In this document: positions 16,613-25,906 of the stretch, in pieces | Layout of the letters: every line of letters begins with the position of its first letter | Position numbering within the stretch: the stretch's first letter is position 1 | From: JADJOM01 sp963817435 | GTDB lineage: Bacteria; Gemmatimonadota; Gemmatimonadetes; Gemmatimonadales; GWC2-71-9 | Direction of reading: 5' to 3' | Assembly (NCBI GenBank): GCA_963817435.1 | Contig: CAWFNY010000001.1 | Location: forward strand, 1,984,001 to 2,048,000 | DNA: 64,000 nucleotides | The notes under the pieces: model-generated | Seen by the model: only the letters and a program-made list of their open reading frames with translations | Databases searched by the model: none | What the model was told of the DNA's origin: nothing | Made by a program: the position numbers and the translations under genes

Positions 16613-16704
16613 TCAGCCACGGGCCGAGCATGCAGCAGGATGACGAGCACCGGCGGCCGCATGGCGTCATTCCGCGGAGGGCCCGGCAGGAATAGCTTAC
16701 CGCC

Positions 16705-17883
16705 GTGACCACGGAACGCCTCTACTATACCGACAGCTACCTCGCCCGCTTCAGCGCCACGGTGCTCGAACGCGTGGATGAGGGCCGACGAGTCTACCTC
16801 GACCGGACCGCCTTCTATCCGACCTCCGGGGGGCAGCCCTTCGATACCGGCACCCTCGGCCACGTACGGGTCGTCGACGTCGTGGATGAGGACGACCGGG
16901 TGGCGCATCTGCTGGAGGCGCCCCTGCCGGCTGGGCCGGTGCTTGGGGAGGTGGACTGGGCGCGCCGGTTCGACCACATGCAGCAGCACACGGGGCAGCA
17001 CCTGCTCTCGGCCGTCGTGGCCGAACGGTTCGGCGTCGAGACGGTGAGCGTGCATTTCGGCCCGGAGACCGCAACCCTCGACCTCGAGACTTCGACGATT
17101 ACGCCGGAGCAGATCCGTGAGGCGGAGCTGCGCGCGAATGCCGTCGTCACGGAGAACCGTCCCGTCAGCGTGGCATTCGAGGAGGCGTCGACCGCCACCG
17201 GGCTGCGGAAGGCGTCGGACCGGACGGGCATACTCCGGATCGTCACGATCGCGGATCTCGATCGAAGCGCCTGCGGCGGGACCCACGTCCGGGCCACCGG
17301 TGAGATTGGCCCGATCCTCATCCGCCGGGTGGAGCGGGTGAAGAAGCTGGCGCGTCTCGAGTTCCTCTGCGGGCAACGCGCGGTGCGGCGGGCGCGGGCG
17401 GACTTCGACCTGCTCTCTGGTGTCGCCGCGGCCTCCTCGACTGGCATCGACGACGTCCCCGCCCTGGTCGAGAAGCAGCGAAGCGACCTCAAGCTGGCCG
17501 ACTCGGCACGGCGCGCCCTGGTGGAAGAACTCGACGGCTACCGGGCCCGGGCGCTGTACGAGGCGGCGCCGCCCAACGCCGCGGGACGGCGGGTGATCGT
17601 TCACCGTCCAGCCTCCGGAAGCGTGGAGTCCCTCCGCGGCCTCGCGAACGCCCTCACCGCGCGTCCGGGCGCGGTGTTCCTTGGAGTTCTCACCACCCCG
17701 CCGACCGTCCTGCTCGCCACGTCGCCGGACACCGGCCTCGACGCCGGCGCGATCCTCAAACCGATCCTCACCGACCTGGGCGGGCGCGGCGGTGGTCAGG
17801 CGCGGCAGGCGCAGGGCACGGTGCCCGCCGAGCGAGAGATCGAAACGGCGCTCGCGAGACTCGCGAGCGCCGTCGGCGGCTGA
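16705..17883 (+). CDS. Alanyl-tRNA editing protein (AlaX-L type, with DHHA1 domain)
   Basis: Encodes 392 residues. Residues 1-240 form the alanyl-tRNA synthetase editing domain with the zinc motifs HTGQH (His95, His99) and CGGTH (Cys190, His194); the opening RTAFYPTSGGQPFDTG is also typical. The C-terminal 150 residues match the DHHA1 tail (GAILKPILTDLGGRGGGQARQAQG), so this is the long AlaX-type that hydrolyses Ser- or Gly-mischarged tRNA-Ala in trans. No aminoacylation domain is present. The start is GTG at 16705; a TAGCTT box lies only seven bases upstream, so the transcript may be nearly leaderless. Confidence 0.92.
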   Translation: MTTERLYYTDSYLARFSATVLERVDEGRRVYLDRTAFYPTSGGQPFDTGTLGHVRVVDVVDEDDRVAHLLEAPLPAGPVLGEVDWARRFDHMQQHTGQHLLSAVVAERFGVETVSVHFGPETATLDLETSTITPEQIREAELRANAVVTENRPVSVAFEEASTATGLRKASDRTGILRIVTIADLDRSACGGTHVRATGEIGPILIRRVERVKKLARLEFLCGQRAVRRARADFDLLSGVAAASSTGIDDVPALVEKQRSDLKLADSARRALVEELDGYRARALYEAAPPNAAGRRVIVHRPASGSVESLRGLANALTARPGAVFLGVLTTPPTVLLATSPDTGLDAGAILKPILTDLGGRGGGQARQAQGTVPAEREIETALARLASAVGG

Positions 17884-17905
17884 GCGCGGCCGGTTGAAAC
17901 CTGGG

Positions 17906-18519
17906 CTACTGCCGCACCGCCTCGATCGCGATTTCGAGATCCACCGCGTCGCTCAGCATGGCACCGTTCTCCAGCGTCTGATTCCAGGTGAGTCCGTAGT
18001 CCCGCCGGTTGATGAGCGCCGCCCCGTCAAAGGCGATGCGCTCCTTCCCGTTCTGATCCCGCTCGATCCCCCGATACTGCCCGGTGAAGAGCATGGGGTG
18101 GGTGTGGCCCTTGATCGTCAGAAGGCCGCTCATCTCGAAGTTGCTGCTGGTCTGAATCAGGCCGGTGTTTTCGAAGGTCTCCAGCGGAAAGCTGTCGGTG
18201 GAGAAGAACCGCGGCGAGCGCAAGTCATTGTCCCGTGCGTCCTTCCGGGTGTCGATGCTCCGGGTCCTGATGGTGACGTTGACCGTGCCGTGGCTCCAGT
18301 CCTCGTCCTTGGTGATCAGCACCCCCTCCCAATCGGTGAACTGCCGCGCACCCGCCCAACGATGTGCCGGATCCGGAAACCCACCTCGGAATGCCGGGTA
18401 TCGATTCGCCAGCCGGAACCGACCGGCACCCTGGTGCAGGTCTTCCCCTGCGCCATGACCGGGCCGGCGGTTCCCGCCGCCAGAGCCAGTCCGATCGCTG
18501 CCACACCAAAGAGTCGCAT
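17906..18519 (-). pseudogene. YceI-family exported protein, interrupted by a single-base frameshift
   Basis: The 5' part (ATG at 18519) encodes a signal peptide (FGVAAIGLALAAGTAGPVMAQ split at the cleavage site) and WRIDTRHSEVGFRIRHIVGRVRG, the classic YceI start. The frame then breaks at about 18342-18348; one inserted base would restore QFTDWEGVLITKDEDW and the rest of the lipocalin-like fold up to 17906 (TVNVTIRTRSIDT, MSGLLTIKGHTHPM, RRDYGLTWN). YceI proteins are periplasmic isoprenoid-binding lipocalin-like proteins. The break is not in a homopolymer. Since every later segment still looks conserved, a recent mutation or a sequence error is more likely than old decay. Confidence 0.85.
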
Positions 18520-18737
18520 ATCGCCCTCGCGAAGAGTTCCGGCCGGCGGAGCCCGCTTCCACCGTCGCCCGTCCAAGGGTAGGGCACCGGCTGTAAGGCG
18601 ACGCAGTCGCTCGATGAAGGAAGGTTTATCGCGCGATGACGGGGCCGTCCCGCGTCCGGCGTGGCAAGTCGTCACCTGTCCGAAAGCAATTCGTCATCGT
18701 TTGTGTTAGGCGCTGCCATGATCCGGCCCTAGACTCT

Positions 18738-18771
18738 CATCACCCTCGCATCGAATGATGCGAGGGTGATG
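18738..18771. promoter_or_regulatory. Perfect 15-bp hairpin in the leader of the lipoprotein gene
   Basis: CATCACCCTCGCATC (18738-18752) pairs perfectly with GATGCGAGGGTGATG (18757-18771) around GAAT. A TAGACT box at 18730-18735 sits just before it and the ATG at 18804 follows 32 bases later. The element would therefore lie at or near the 5' end of the mRNA, acting as a stabilising leader hairpin or a DNA operator rather than a terminator. Confidence 0.6.
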
Positions 18772-18803
18772 TCCGTCACCCCCAGCCGAAAGTGAGTACC
18801 GCC

Positions 18804-19691
18804 ATGCGTGTCACACACGGCCCGACCATGGGCGGCGCGTGGGTCCTGACCGCAGTCCTGGTCACCGCCGCCTGTCACTCCGAACCGACCCCGCGCTCGC
18901 CGGGGCTCGCGCGCCAGCTCCAGGAAGTGGCGCTCACCCGCGAGCGGGACAGCCTGCTCCAGGAGGTGGCGGCGAACGGCAAGCTGCTCGGCGACCTCCA
19001 GACGGAGCTTTCGAAGGTGGAGCGGAAGCCGGCGCGCGGCACGCCGGAGTCCCCGGCGCTGGAGGTCACGACTGACCAGCGGACCTACACCCTGGAGCGG
19101 GTGCGGGACATCACCACCCGGCTCAAGAGCGCGGAGACCCAGGTCGCCGCGAGCGAGCGCCGCATCCGCCGCCTTACCCAGAAGGCGGACAGCCTGGACG
19201 CGGGGCTGACCGAGGCCACGGGGCGGGTGACGGACCTGGTCGCGATCGTCGGGTCGCAGCGCGCGACCATCGATGCCCTCACGGCTCAGGTGGAGGGTCT
19301 GGTCACAGAAAACCTGACGCTGAGCGACAGCGTGCTCCACCTGACGGACGATCACAACACCGCCTACTTCGTGGTCGGGACGCGGTCGGAACTGCTCGCG
19401 AAGGGGGTGCTGGTGGAGGACGGGCACCGGTCGGTGCCGCTGGTGGGGCATCGCGGAGTGGCGCCGGCACGCGAGCTGCCGCTCAAGGAGTTCACGTCGA
19501 TCGACCGCAGCAGCATCCGCGAGATCCCGCTTCCCAGCGCCGACCGGAAGTACCGCATCGTGAGCCGGCAGAACCTCGCGTACCTCGGGTCGTGGGTCGG
19601 GGAGCGCGGGACGGTGAAGGGGAACATCGCCATCCGCTCGCCGGAAGAGTTCTGGGAGCCCTCGAAGTATCTGATCGTCGTGGCGCAGTAG
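18804..19691 (+). CDS. Coiled-coil lipoprotein of unknown function
   Basis: Encodes 295 residues from ATG 18804 (a GTG four codons earlier is possible). A lipoprotein signal (WVLTAVLVTAAC) puts the lipid Cys near residue 24. Residues 35-185 are rich in Glu, Lys, Arg, Gln and Leu with heptad character, broken by a linker near 75-90, and predict a long coiled coil. The C-terminal 110 residues form a compact beta-rich domain (AYFVVGTRSELLAKGVLV, YRIVSRQNLAYLG, IAIRSPEEFWEPSKYLIVV). Comparable proteins are annotated only as hypothetical, and the role in the envelope is unknown. A terminator at 19703 separates it from hrpB. Confidence 0.8.
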   Translation: MRVTHGPTMGGAWVLTAVLVTAACHSEPTPRSPGLARQLQEVALTRERDSLLQEVAANGKLLGDLQTELSKVERKPARGTPESPALEVTTDQRTYTLERVRDITTRLKSAETQVAASERRIRRLTQKADSLDAGLTEATGRVTDLVAIVGSQRATIDALTAQVEGLVTENLTLSDSVLHLTDDHNTAYFVVGTRSELLAKGVLVEDGHRSVPLVGHRGVAPARELPLKEFTSIDRSSIREIPLPSADRKYRIVSRQNLAYLGSWVGERGTVKGNIAIRSPEEFWEPSKYLIVVAQ

Positions 19692-19702
19692 CGGCTCATC
19701 TG

Positions 19703-19730
19703 GCAGGGGCGACCGAGTGGTCGCCCCTGC
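19703..19730. terminator. Bidirectional hairpin terminator
   Basis: GCAGGGGCGACC (19703-19714) pairs perfectly with GGTCGCCCCTGC (19719-19730) around GAGT. It lies between the convergent ends of the coiled-coil lipoprotein gene and hrpB. Confidence 0.75.
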
Positions 19731-19757
19731 TCGTGCGTATTCCCGGTGGGCCTCCGC

Positions 19758-22280
19758 CTACTCCCCGCGCGGCTTCGCCCGCCGAGTCGGCTCGGCAACC
19801 AGCGGGTCATCGGGCCAGTAGTGCTTCGGATATCTGCCCCGCATGTCCTTCCGCACATCGAAGTAACTGGTGCGCCAGAACCCCGCGAGATCCTGGGTCA
19901 CCTGTACCGGCCGCTGCGCCGGCGAGAGCAGGTGCATCGTGATCGGCACCCGGCCCCCTGCGATCCGCGGCGTCTCGGTGAGCCCGAACACCTCCTGCAG
20001 GCGCACCGCCAGCACAGGCGCGCGCGGGTCGGTGTAGTCCACCCTGATCTGCGAGCCGGTCGGTACCGCGAGGTGCGTCGGCGCGAGCTGATCGAGCGCG
20101 CGGCGCCCGGCCCAGCTCAGGCGCCCGAGGAGTGCCTCATGGAGATCCACCTTTCCGAGATCGCCGCGCCGGCGGACCGTCGTCATGTGGGGACCGAGCC
20201 ATTCCTCCAGCGATTCGAGCAGGGCGGCATCGGAGACATCCGGCCAGGGCGCTCCGATCGCACTATATAGGAAAGCCAGACGCTCACGGAGCCGGATCGC
20301 GTCCTCATTCCAGGGGAGTGTCCCGATTCCCTCCCGCCGGAGCCACCTCAGCACTGCCTCGGCGACCAGTGCGGGGTCGGGATCGCGGAGCGGCGTTTCC
20401 CTGAGCACGAGGGCACCGAGCTGTTCCCGACGGGCGGCGATCAGCATCGACGAACGCGAGTCCCACTCGACCACCGCCTCGGTCCGTACCTGCTCCCCGA
20501 ACTGGGCCTGGATCTCCTCCAGCGAGACGGGCGCCCCAAGCCAGATGCGACTTTCCCGGCGATCGCCATCGAGTTCGGCTGCCACGATATAATCTGCGCG
20601 CGCCATCGCGGCGGAGTCGGTGTGCGCACCCTGGCCGTTCCGGAGCAGGAAGCGACCCGCCTGCCCCTCTCGGCGCTGCCCCAGCCGGTCCGGATAGGCC
20701 AGCGCGAGAAGCACCCCGGCGCTCGGCGCCTCGAGCGGGCCGGCCGCGCCGGCCGCGCGCTCGATGGCGCGAAGCGCGGCGCGCCACGCCCGCGCCTCAT
20801 CACGCACCCGGTGCAGCCCGCCGCGGTCCACCGTGTATCCATGGAAAAGGGGCGGCGTATCCCGGATCGCCAGCAGTTCGAGCCGGAGCTGGAGATCGGC
20901 ATCGGGCGGGCCCGCGGTTCCGCGCAGAATGTCGCGCTCCTCGAGGAGCGCAGTGAGCTCTGCGGCGAGCGGCGCGGCGCCGAGTTCCGCACCGCGGATC
21001 AGCAGGTGGGCGAGCCGTGGATGGGTCCCGAGATCGGCCATCCGGCGTCCATGCGGCGTCACCCGCAGGCCGGAGTCGAGGGCACCGAGCTGCTGCAGGA
21101 GGAGCCGTCCCTCGGCGAGTGCGCCAGTTGGGGGTGGATCGAGCCAGGCCAGGTCACCCGGATCGTCAATGCCCGCGGCGGCGAGTTCCAGCGCGAGCGG
21201 TGCCAGATCGGCTTCGAGGATCTCCGGCGTGGTTCGAGGAAGCAGGTGATGGTCTTCCTGTTCCGCCCAGAGGCGGTAGCAGACTCCCGGCGCGGTCCGG
21301 CCGGCCCGGCCACGACGCTGATCGGCCGAGGCCCGGGACACCCGAACCGTCGTGAGCCGAGTCATCCCGGAGGCCGGCGAGAACTTCGGCACCCGGGCCA
21401 GACCGGAGTCGACCACGACCCGGACTCCCTCGATTGTCAGGCTGGTTTCCGCGATGGAGGTCGCCAGCACCACCTTCCGGTGGCCGGGCTGGCTCGGCCT
21501 GAGCGCGGCGTCCTGATCGGCCTGACTCAGATCCCCGTAAAGCGCATGCAGGGACCAGGTCCGGGTCCCGCCTTCCAGCAGCTCCATCGTCCGCCGGATC
21601 TCACCCTGACCAGGCAGGAAGACGAGCAGGTCCCCCTCTTCCTCCACGAGTGCCTGACGGACTGCGCTTGCCACCGCAGCTTCGATCCGCGACTCCGCGC
21701 GACGCGGGAGATACCGGGTCGCGACGGGGAAGCTTCGGCCCTCACTGGTAATGACCGGCGCCCCGCCGAGCAGCGCCGAGATGGGCGCGCCCTCGAGCGT
21801 GGCGGACATCACCAGGATGCGGAGGTCGGGCCGCAGCACGGCGCGAGTCTGGAGCGTGAGGGCGAGGCCGAGATCGGCGTGGATGCTCCGCTCGTGGAAC
21901 TCGTCGAAGATCACCAGCCCGACCGATTCCAGCGCGGGATCGTGCTGCAGCATCCGGGTGAGGATGCCTTCGGTGACGACCTCGATCCGGGTGGCGGGAC
22001 CGACGGTCGAGTCCCGCCGAATCCGGTATCCCGCCGTCTGCCCGAGTCGTTCGTCGAGCAGGCTCGCCATGCGGCGGGCGGCCGCCCGGGTGGCGAGGCG
22101 GCGTGGCTCGAGCAGGAGAATCTTCCGCCCCTCGAGCCATGGTGCATCGAGCAGGGAGATGGGAACGAGCGTGGTCTTTCCGGCGCCAGGGGGCGCCTGC
22201 AGCACGGCGGCGCCGGTTTCCCGGAGGGCCGCGGCAACCGCGGGGAGGACAGGCTCGATTGGCAGGCCGGTGGAGCGCAC
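19758..22280 (-). CDS. hrpB: ATP-dependent DEAH-box helicase HrpB
   Basis: Encodes 840 residues. The helicase core has Walker A PPGAGKTT (around 30-37), DEFH (126-129, in place of DEAH), SATLEG and a C-terminal helicase domain with SADQRRGRAGRTAPGVCYRLW as motif VI. It is followed by the HA2-like and HrpB-specific C-terminal domains (DYTDPRAPVLAVRLQEVFGL; ITMHLLSPAQRPVQVTQDLAGFW). HrpB is a conserved bacterial DExH helicase of uncertain substrate, probably RNA. The start is taken as GTG 22280 because the family N-terminus (LPIEPVLPAVAAAL) follows at once; the longer frame would overlap the divergent phosphatase gene. Confidence 0.92.
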   Translation of the reverse strand: MRSTGLPIEPVLPAVAAALRETGAAVLQAPPGAGKTTLVPISLLDAPWLEGRKILLLEPRRLATRAAARRMASLLDERLGQTAGYRIRRDSTVGPATRIEVVTEGILTRMLQHDPALESVGLVIFDEFHERSIHADLGLALTLQTRAVLRPDLRILVMSATLEGAPISALLGGAPVITSEGRSFPVATRYLPRRAESRIEAAVASAVRQALVEEEGDLLVFLPGQGEIRRTMELLEGGTRTWSLHALYGDLSQADQDAALRPSQPGHRKVVLATSIAETSLTIEGVRVVVDSGLARVPKFSPASGMTRLTTVRVSRASADQRRGRAGRTAPGVCYRLWAEQEDHHLLPRTTPEILEADLAPLALELAAAGIDDPGDLAWLDPPPTGALAEGRLLLQQLGALDSGLRVTPHGRRMADLGTHPRLAHLLIRGAELGAAPLAAELTALLEERDILRGTAGPPDADLQLRLELLAIRDTPPLFHGYTVDRGGLHRVRDEARAWRAALRAIERAAGAAGPLEAPSAGVLLALAYPDRLGQRREGQAGRFLLRNGQGAHTDSAAMARADYIVAAELDGDRRESRIWLGAPVSLEEIQAQFGEQVRTEAVVEWDSRSSMLIAARREQLGALVLRETPLRDPDPALVAEAVLRWLRREGIGTLPWNEDAIRLRERLAFLYSAIGAPWPDVSDAALLESLEEWLGPHMTTVRRRGDLGKVDLHEALLGRLSWAGRRALDQLAPTHLAVPTGSQIRVDYTDPRAPVLAVRLQEVFGLTETPRIAGGRVPITMHLLSPAQRPVQVTQDLAGFWRTSYFDVRKDMRGRYPKHYWPDDPLVAEPTRRAKPRGE

Positions 22281-22377
22281 AACCCAACCGTAAGGGGCAC
22301 GGGGGCGTGCGACAACGGTATCCCTGCTTGCTGCGTCGGGGATGGCAGACGATCTTCCCCGGGCACAGGGGGATCCC

Positions 22378-23250
22378 ATGACGGAAGTGGCTGGCGCGGC
22401 GGACGACCGTCCGCACGTGGAAAATGTCGACGTCGCCGGGCTGACACACCCGGGTCTGGTACGGAAGGAGAATCAGGATCATTTCCTGATCGCCAGCCTG
22501 CACAAGACCATGCGGATCATCTCCACCAGCCTGCCCGCCGATGCCCTCGGCGACCTGACGAGTCCGTCTCGCGGTTACGTCTTCCTAGTGGCCGATGGCG
22601 TGGGGGGCGTGCCGGGTGGCAAGGACGCCAGCCGCACGGCGCTCAATGCCATCATCGACTACGTCGTGCAGACGATGGACCTCTACACCCAGCTCGAACC
22701 GGCCGCGGAAGCGGCGTTCCTGGCGGAACTGCAGCGCTCGGTGGAGCAGAGCCATGAGGTGGTCCGCAAGGCAGGCACCGGTGAATCGGAGAAGGCGGTG
22801 GGTGCCACCACCCTCACGATGGCGTGCATTCGCTGGCCGCGAGGGTATCTGGTGCACGTCGGGGACAGCCGCTGCTATCGCCTGCGGGACGGGGAGCTGG
22901 AGCTGCTCACCAAGGACCAGACCATGGCGCAGGCGATGGTGGACGCCGGCGCGCTGTCGCCGGACCAGGCGGAACGATCCCGGCTCAAGCATGTCCTGTA
23001 CAGCGCGATTGGGGCATCGCGCGCCGAGCCCTACACGCTCACGACCGATTGCCGCTGGGACGATCTGATACTGCTGTGCAGCGACGGGATCACCAAGCAC
23101 GTGACCGATGAAGAGATTCGCGACGCCCTCCGCCGTTCGACCCGGGCCGATGCAACCGCCCGGGAACTCCTGCAGCTCGCGCTCGATCGGGGCGGCACCG
23201 ACAACACGACCGTTCTCGTGGGGCGCCTCAACCGACCGCCACAGAGCTAG
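22378..23250 (+). CDS. PP2C-family Ser/Thr protein phosphatase
   Basis: Encodes 290 residues with every metal-site motif of the PPM/PP2C family: VRKENQDHF near the start, VADGVGGVPGG, HVGDSRCYRL, LLCSDGITKHV and GGTDNTTVLVGRL near the end. It should remove phosphate from Ser/Thr residues in a Mn/Mg-dependent manner and is a plausible antagonist of the membrane kinase at 33002 or of other kinases in this genome. The ATG at 22378 has GGGGGA upstream; an alternative ATG at 22342 would add 12 residues. The UbiB-family gene starts 45 bases after it in the same direction, so the two may form an operon. Confidence 0.93.
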   Translation: MTEVAGAADDRPHVENVDVAGLTHPGLVRKENQDHFLIASLHKTMRIISTSLPADALGDLTSPSRGYVFLVADGVGGVPGGKDASRTALNAIIDYVVQTMDLYTQLEPAAEAAFLAELQRSVEQSHEVVRKAGTGESEKAVGATTLTMACIRWPRGYLVHVGDSRCYRLRDGELELLTKDQTMAQAMVDAGALSPDQAERSRLKHVLYSAIGASRAEPYTLTTDCRWDDLILLCSDGITKHVTDEEIRDALRRSTRADATARELLQLALDRGGTDNTTVLVGRLNRPPQS

Positions 23251-23295
23251 CCGCCGCCCGGGGAACCGCGCGCCGGTTCTCGGGTAGGTGCAGCC

Positions 23296-24708
23296 ATGCG
23301 TACCCTCACCATCCTGCGGGAGCTGCTGCCGTTCGTCGTCAGCCTGTTCCGCGACCGGCACCGGTGGATCTTCTTCGGCCCACCGGTCACCCGCACCCCG
23401 GAATTCCATCAGCGACGCGCCACCCGGCTGGTGGAGTCGCTCGCCCGGCTGGGCCCCACCTTCGTGAAGTTCGGCCAGGTCTTCGCCGGCCGGAACGATC
23501 TCCTCGCCGAGCCCTACGTGGTCGCGCTCAGCACCCTGACCGACCGGGTGCCACCGGTGCCACTCGCCGAAATCCGCCGGGTGATTGTCGAGAGCTACGG
23601 CCGTACGCCGGAGGAGCTGTTCGAGCGATTCGATGATGCGCCACTGGCGGCGGCCTCCCTGGGCCAGGTGCACCGCGCCCGCTGTCGCGGGCGTGAAGTG
23701 GCGGTGAAGGTGCTGCGCCCCGGCGTCGAAGCGCTGGTCGCGCGGGACATCGCCGCCGCGCGCAAGATCCTCGGCTGGATCGAGCGTCGCTTTCCCAACC
23801 CGCATGTGCGAGGTTTGCGCGCCGCGGTGGAGGAATTCGCGCTCCGGGTGCACGAGGAGATGGACTTTTGCCTCGAGGCGGCGAACGCCGACGAGTTCCG
23901 CGCCTCCTTCGCGAGATCCAAGGGCATCCGCATCCCTGAGATCCTGCCCGAGATGACCCGGCAGCGGGTACTGGTGCTCGAATTCCTCGAGGGCACGCGC
24001 ATCGATGCGCTGGGACCGCGGATCGCCGCGGGTGAACTGCGGGCCTCCGAGATCGTGCGCCGGGTGCTCGAACTCTACGTCGAGATGATGCTGGTCGACG
24101 GGCTGTTCCATGCGGACCCGCATCCCGGCAACCTCCTGGTCGCCCCGGATGGTGCGCTGGTGCTGCTCGATTTCGGGATGGTCGTCCGGGTCGGCCGGGA
24201 GCGCCGGCGCCAGATCCTCAACACTGCCATCGCGGCGATCAGCAACGACGCCGACGGGGTGGTTGCCGGATTTCGCGGGCTCGGCCTCATCGAGTCCGGT
24301 GACGACGACGGCACCCTGCGGAAGCTGGCGGAGGCGCTGCTCTCGCTCGCCTCACGCAGGACGACGACCCAGGAGCGGATCCAGTATCTCGCCGACGAAG
24401 TGCTGTCCACGATGTACGACTGGCCGGTGGTGCTGCCGGGCGACCTGGTCTACTTCGCCCGGACCGCCGCGCTCATCGAAGGGCTCGGCATCCGCTACGA
24501 TGCCCGCTTCAACGCACTCCAGGTCGCGACACCGATCCTGATCCGGTTCCGGAGCCGCATCCTCGCCGCGATCGAAGATCCTTCGGCCCCCGGCGAGCGG
24601 GACTGGGCAGCTTCGATCGGAACCTTCCTGGGGCGGGCCAGCCGGATCCTCAAGCGGGCGAGTCGCGACCTCGCGCTGCTGGTGGGAGAACAGCTCGCCC
24701 GCGGGTGA
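23296..24708 (+). CDS. ABC1/UbiB-family atypical kinase
   Basis: Encodes 470 residues of the ABC1/ADCK/UbiB family. Features are KFGQ at 58-61 (the family KxGQ motif), the Ala-rich nucleotide loop AAASLGQVH, VAVKVLRPG with the ATP-binding Lys, the EMDFCLEAANA region (ExD motif), HADPHPGNLLV and LLDFGMV. UbiB family proteins support ubiquinone synthesis or lipid handling through ATPase activity. No clear C-terminal transmembrane helices follow, unlike Escherichia coli UbiB, so it may be one of the several bacterial paralogues. It follows the PP2C gene by 45 bases. A strong terminator lies at 24732. Confidence 0.9.
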   Translation: MRTLTILRELLPFVVSLFRDRHRWIFFGPPVTRTPEFHQRRATRLVESLARLGPTFVKFGQVFAGRNDLLAEPYVVALSTLTDRVPPVPLAEIRRVIVESYGRTPEELFERFDDAPLAAASLGQVHRARCRGREVAVKVLRPGVEALVARDIAAARKILGWIERRFPNPHVRGLRAAVEEFALRVHEEMDFCLEAANADEFRASFARSKGIRIPEILPEMTRQRVLVLEFLEGTRIDALGPRIAAGELRASEIVRRVLELYVEMMLVDGLFHADPHPGNLLVAPDGALVLLDFGMVVRVGRERRRQILNTAIAAISNDADGVVAGFRGLGLIESGDDDGTLRKLAEALLSLASRRTTTQERIQYLADEVLSTMYDWPVVLPGDLVYFARTAALIEGLGIRYDARFNALQVATPILIRFRSRILAAIEDPSAPGERDWAASIGTFLGRASRILKRASRDLALLVGEQLARG

Positions 24709-24731
24709 TCCCTGGAGCGGATACGCGGAAA

Positions 24732-24756
24732 AGGGCGGGTCGAGGTGACCCGCCCT
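24732..24756. terminator. Bidirectional hairpin terminator
   Basis: AGGGCGGGTC (24732-24741) pairs perfectly with GACCCGCCCT (24747-24756) around a 5-base loop, between the convergent UbiB-family and PDZ-protein genes. Confidence 0.75.
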
Positions 24757-24793
24757 CCCCTGCCGCTTCATTCGCTCGCGCGACGACGGCGGC

Positions 24794-25717
24794 TCAACTC
24801 CGCTCGACCTTCACCCGGACCTTCTCCGGACCCTGCTGCATCTTCCAGCCGCGCTCGCGCTCGGGAGTCTTCCACGAGAGCGTCATCTTCTTCTGCTTCC
24901 GCAGGATTTCGACCTTCGCGACCTCGCCTGCCTCGTAGGAGCCGAGGATCCGGCGAGCATGGGCTTCCGAGGTCGGCGTGCGGCCATCGATCGAGACGAT
25001 CACGTCGCCGGCCTTGAGCGGAATCGTCGAGTCCTTCGGCGTCTCGAGCACCAGCACCCCTGACTTCGCGCCGAAGTATTCGCCCAGGCCGGGGTTGAGG
25101 TCGGTGAGGTTCAGCGCGCCTCCGTCGTGGCCCATGAAGATCCGCACATTGCCCATCTCGCCGGGATTCATCGGCATGCCCGGACCATCGGGGCCCATGA
25201 ACGGCATCCGGCGCATCTCCCCCAACCCCGGCATCCCCCGCATCTCCGGCATGTCCGGCATGTCCGGCCGGACGCTGAAGCGTCGCATCACCTTCTCCGG
25301 CAGCTCCTGCGCGACCAGCTTGAGCTTCCCGGTATCGGAACCGCGGCGGTACTCGACATCGACGGTGTCGCCCTTGTCCAGCTTCTGGGCGAGTTCGACC
25401 AGCTTGGCGGCAGGGCCGGATTCATCCTCATCATCGCCGGACACGCCACCAAGGGCGACGCCGTTGAAGCGGGTGATGATGTCCCCGGCCTTGAGGCCCG
25501 CCTTGTCGGCGGGGCCATCCGGCGTCACCTCGGCAATCCTGGCGCCGAGGCGATCGGTCTCCTTGTCGGCGCGGGACTGCAGCATCACGCCGATGCGGGG
25601 ACGGTCGGAGGAGTAGCTGAAGACGCGCACATTGTCGTCCTGCGCCGCCAGCGGGGCGGAGGCACAGAACGCGACGGCGGCGAGGGCGGAGAGAGTCCGC
25701 GGCAGACGGGAGAACAT
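24794..25717 (-). CDS. Secreted protein with two PDZ domains and a Met-rich linker
   Basis: Encodes 307 residues: a signal peptide (cut after about ALAAVAFCASAPLAAQ), a first PDZ domain near 35-140 (IGVMLQ, GPADKAGLKAGDIITRFNG), a Met-Pro-Gly linker near 145-195, and a second PDZ domain near 200-290 (GVLVLETPKDSTIPLKAGDVIVSIDG). There is no protease domain, so it is not HtrA itself; it may be an adaptor that binds C-termini in the periplasm. The linker has more than a dozen methionines in 50 residues, which could bind soft metals such as copper, an untested idea. A terminator separates it from the UbiB-like gene. Confidence 0.85.
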   Translation of the reverse strand: MFSRLPRTLSALAAVAFCASAPLAAQDDNVRVFSYSSDRPRIGVMLQSRADKETDRLGARIAEVTPDGPADKAGLKAGDIITRFNGVALGGVSGDDEDESGPAAKLVELAQKLDKGDTVDVEYRRGSDTGKLKLVAQELPEKVMRRFSVRPDMPDMPEMRGMPGLGEMRRMPFMGPDGPGMPMNPGEMGNVRIFMGHDGGALNLTDLNPGLGEYFGAKSGVLVLETPKDSTIPLKAGDVIVSIDGRTPTSEAHARRILGSYEAGEVAKVEILRKQKKMTLSWKTPERERGWKMQQGPEKVRVKVERS

Positions 25718-25872
25718 GGGTTTCGGGCTCCGTGTGAGCAGGTGATGGCGTAGAGATGCATCCGGCCGGCGGACCGTCGCAGGGGGTCGCCTGGGGGTGT
25801 CCCGGCCGCCGACCGGCCGGTTCGGTGACGCGGCTCCGCTTCGTTCGGGATGACAAGCCCTCCGGCGGCGCG

Positions 25873-25879
25873 TAGCTTG
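25873..25879 (+). promoter_or_regulatory. Candidate -10 box TAGCTTG upstream of spmA
   Basis: TAGCTTG lies 28 bases before the spmA start codon. The same box recurs upstream of other genes in this window (see findings). No matching -35 hexamer is evident. Confidence 0.35.
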
Positions 25880-25906
25880 TGACCGTCTCCCCCGAAAGGC
25901 TCCCGC

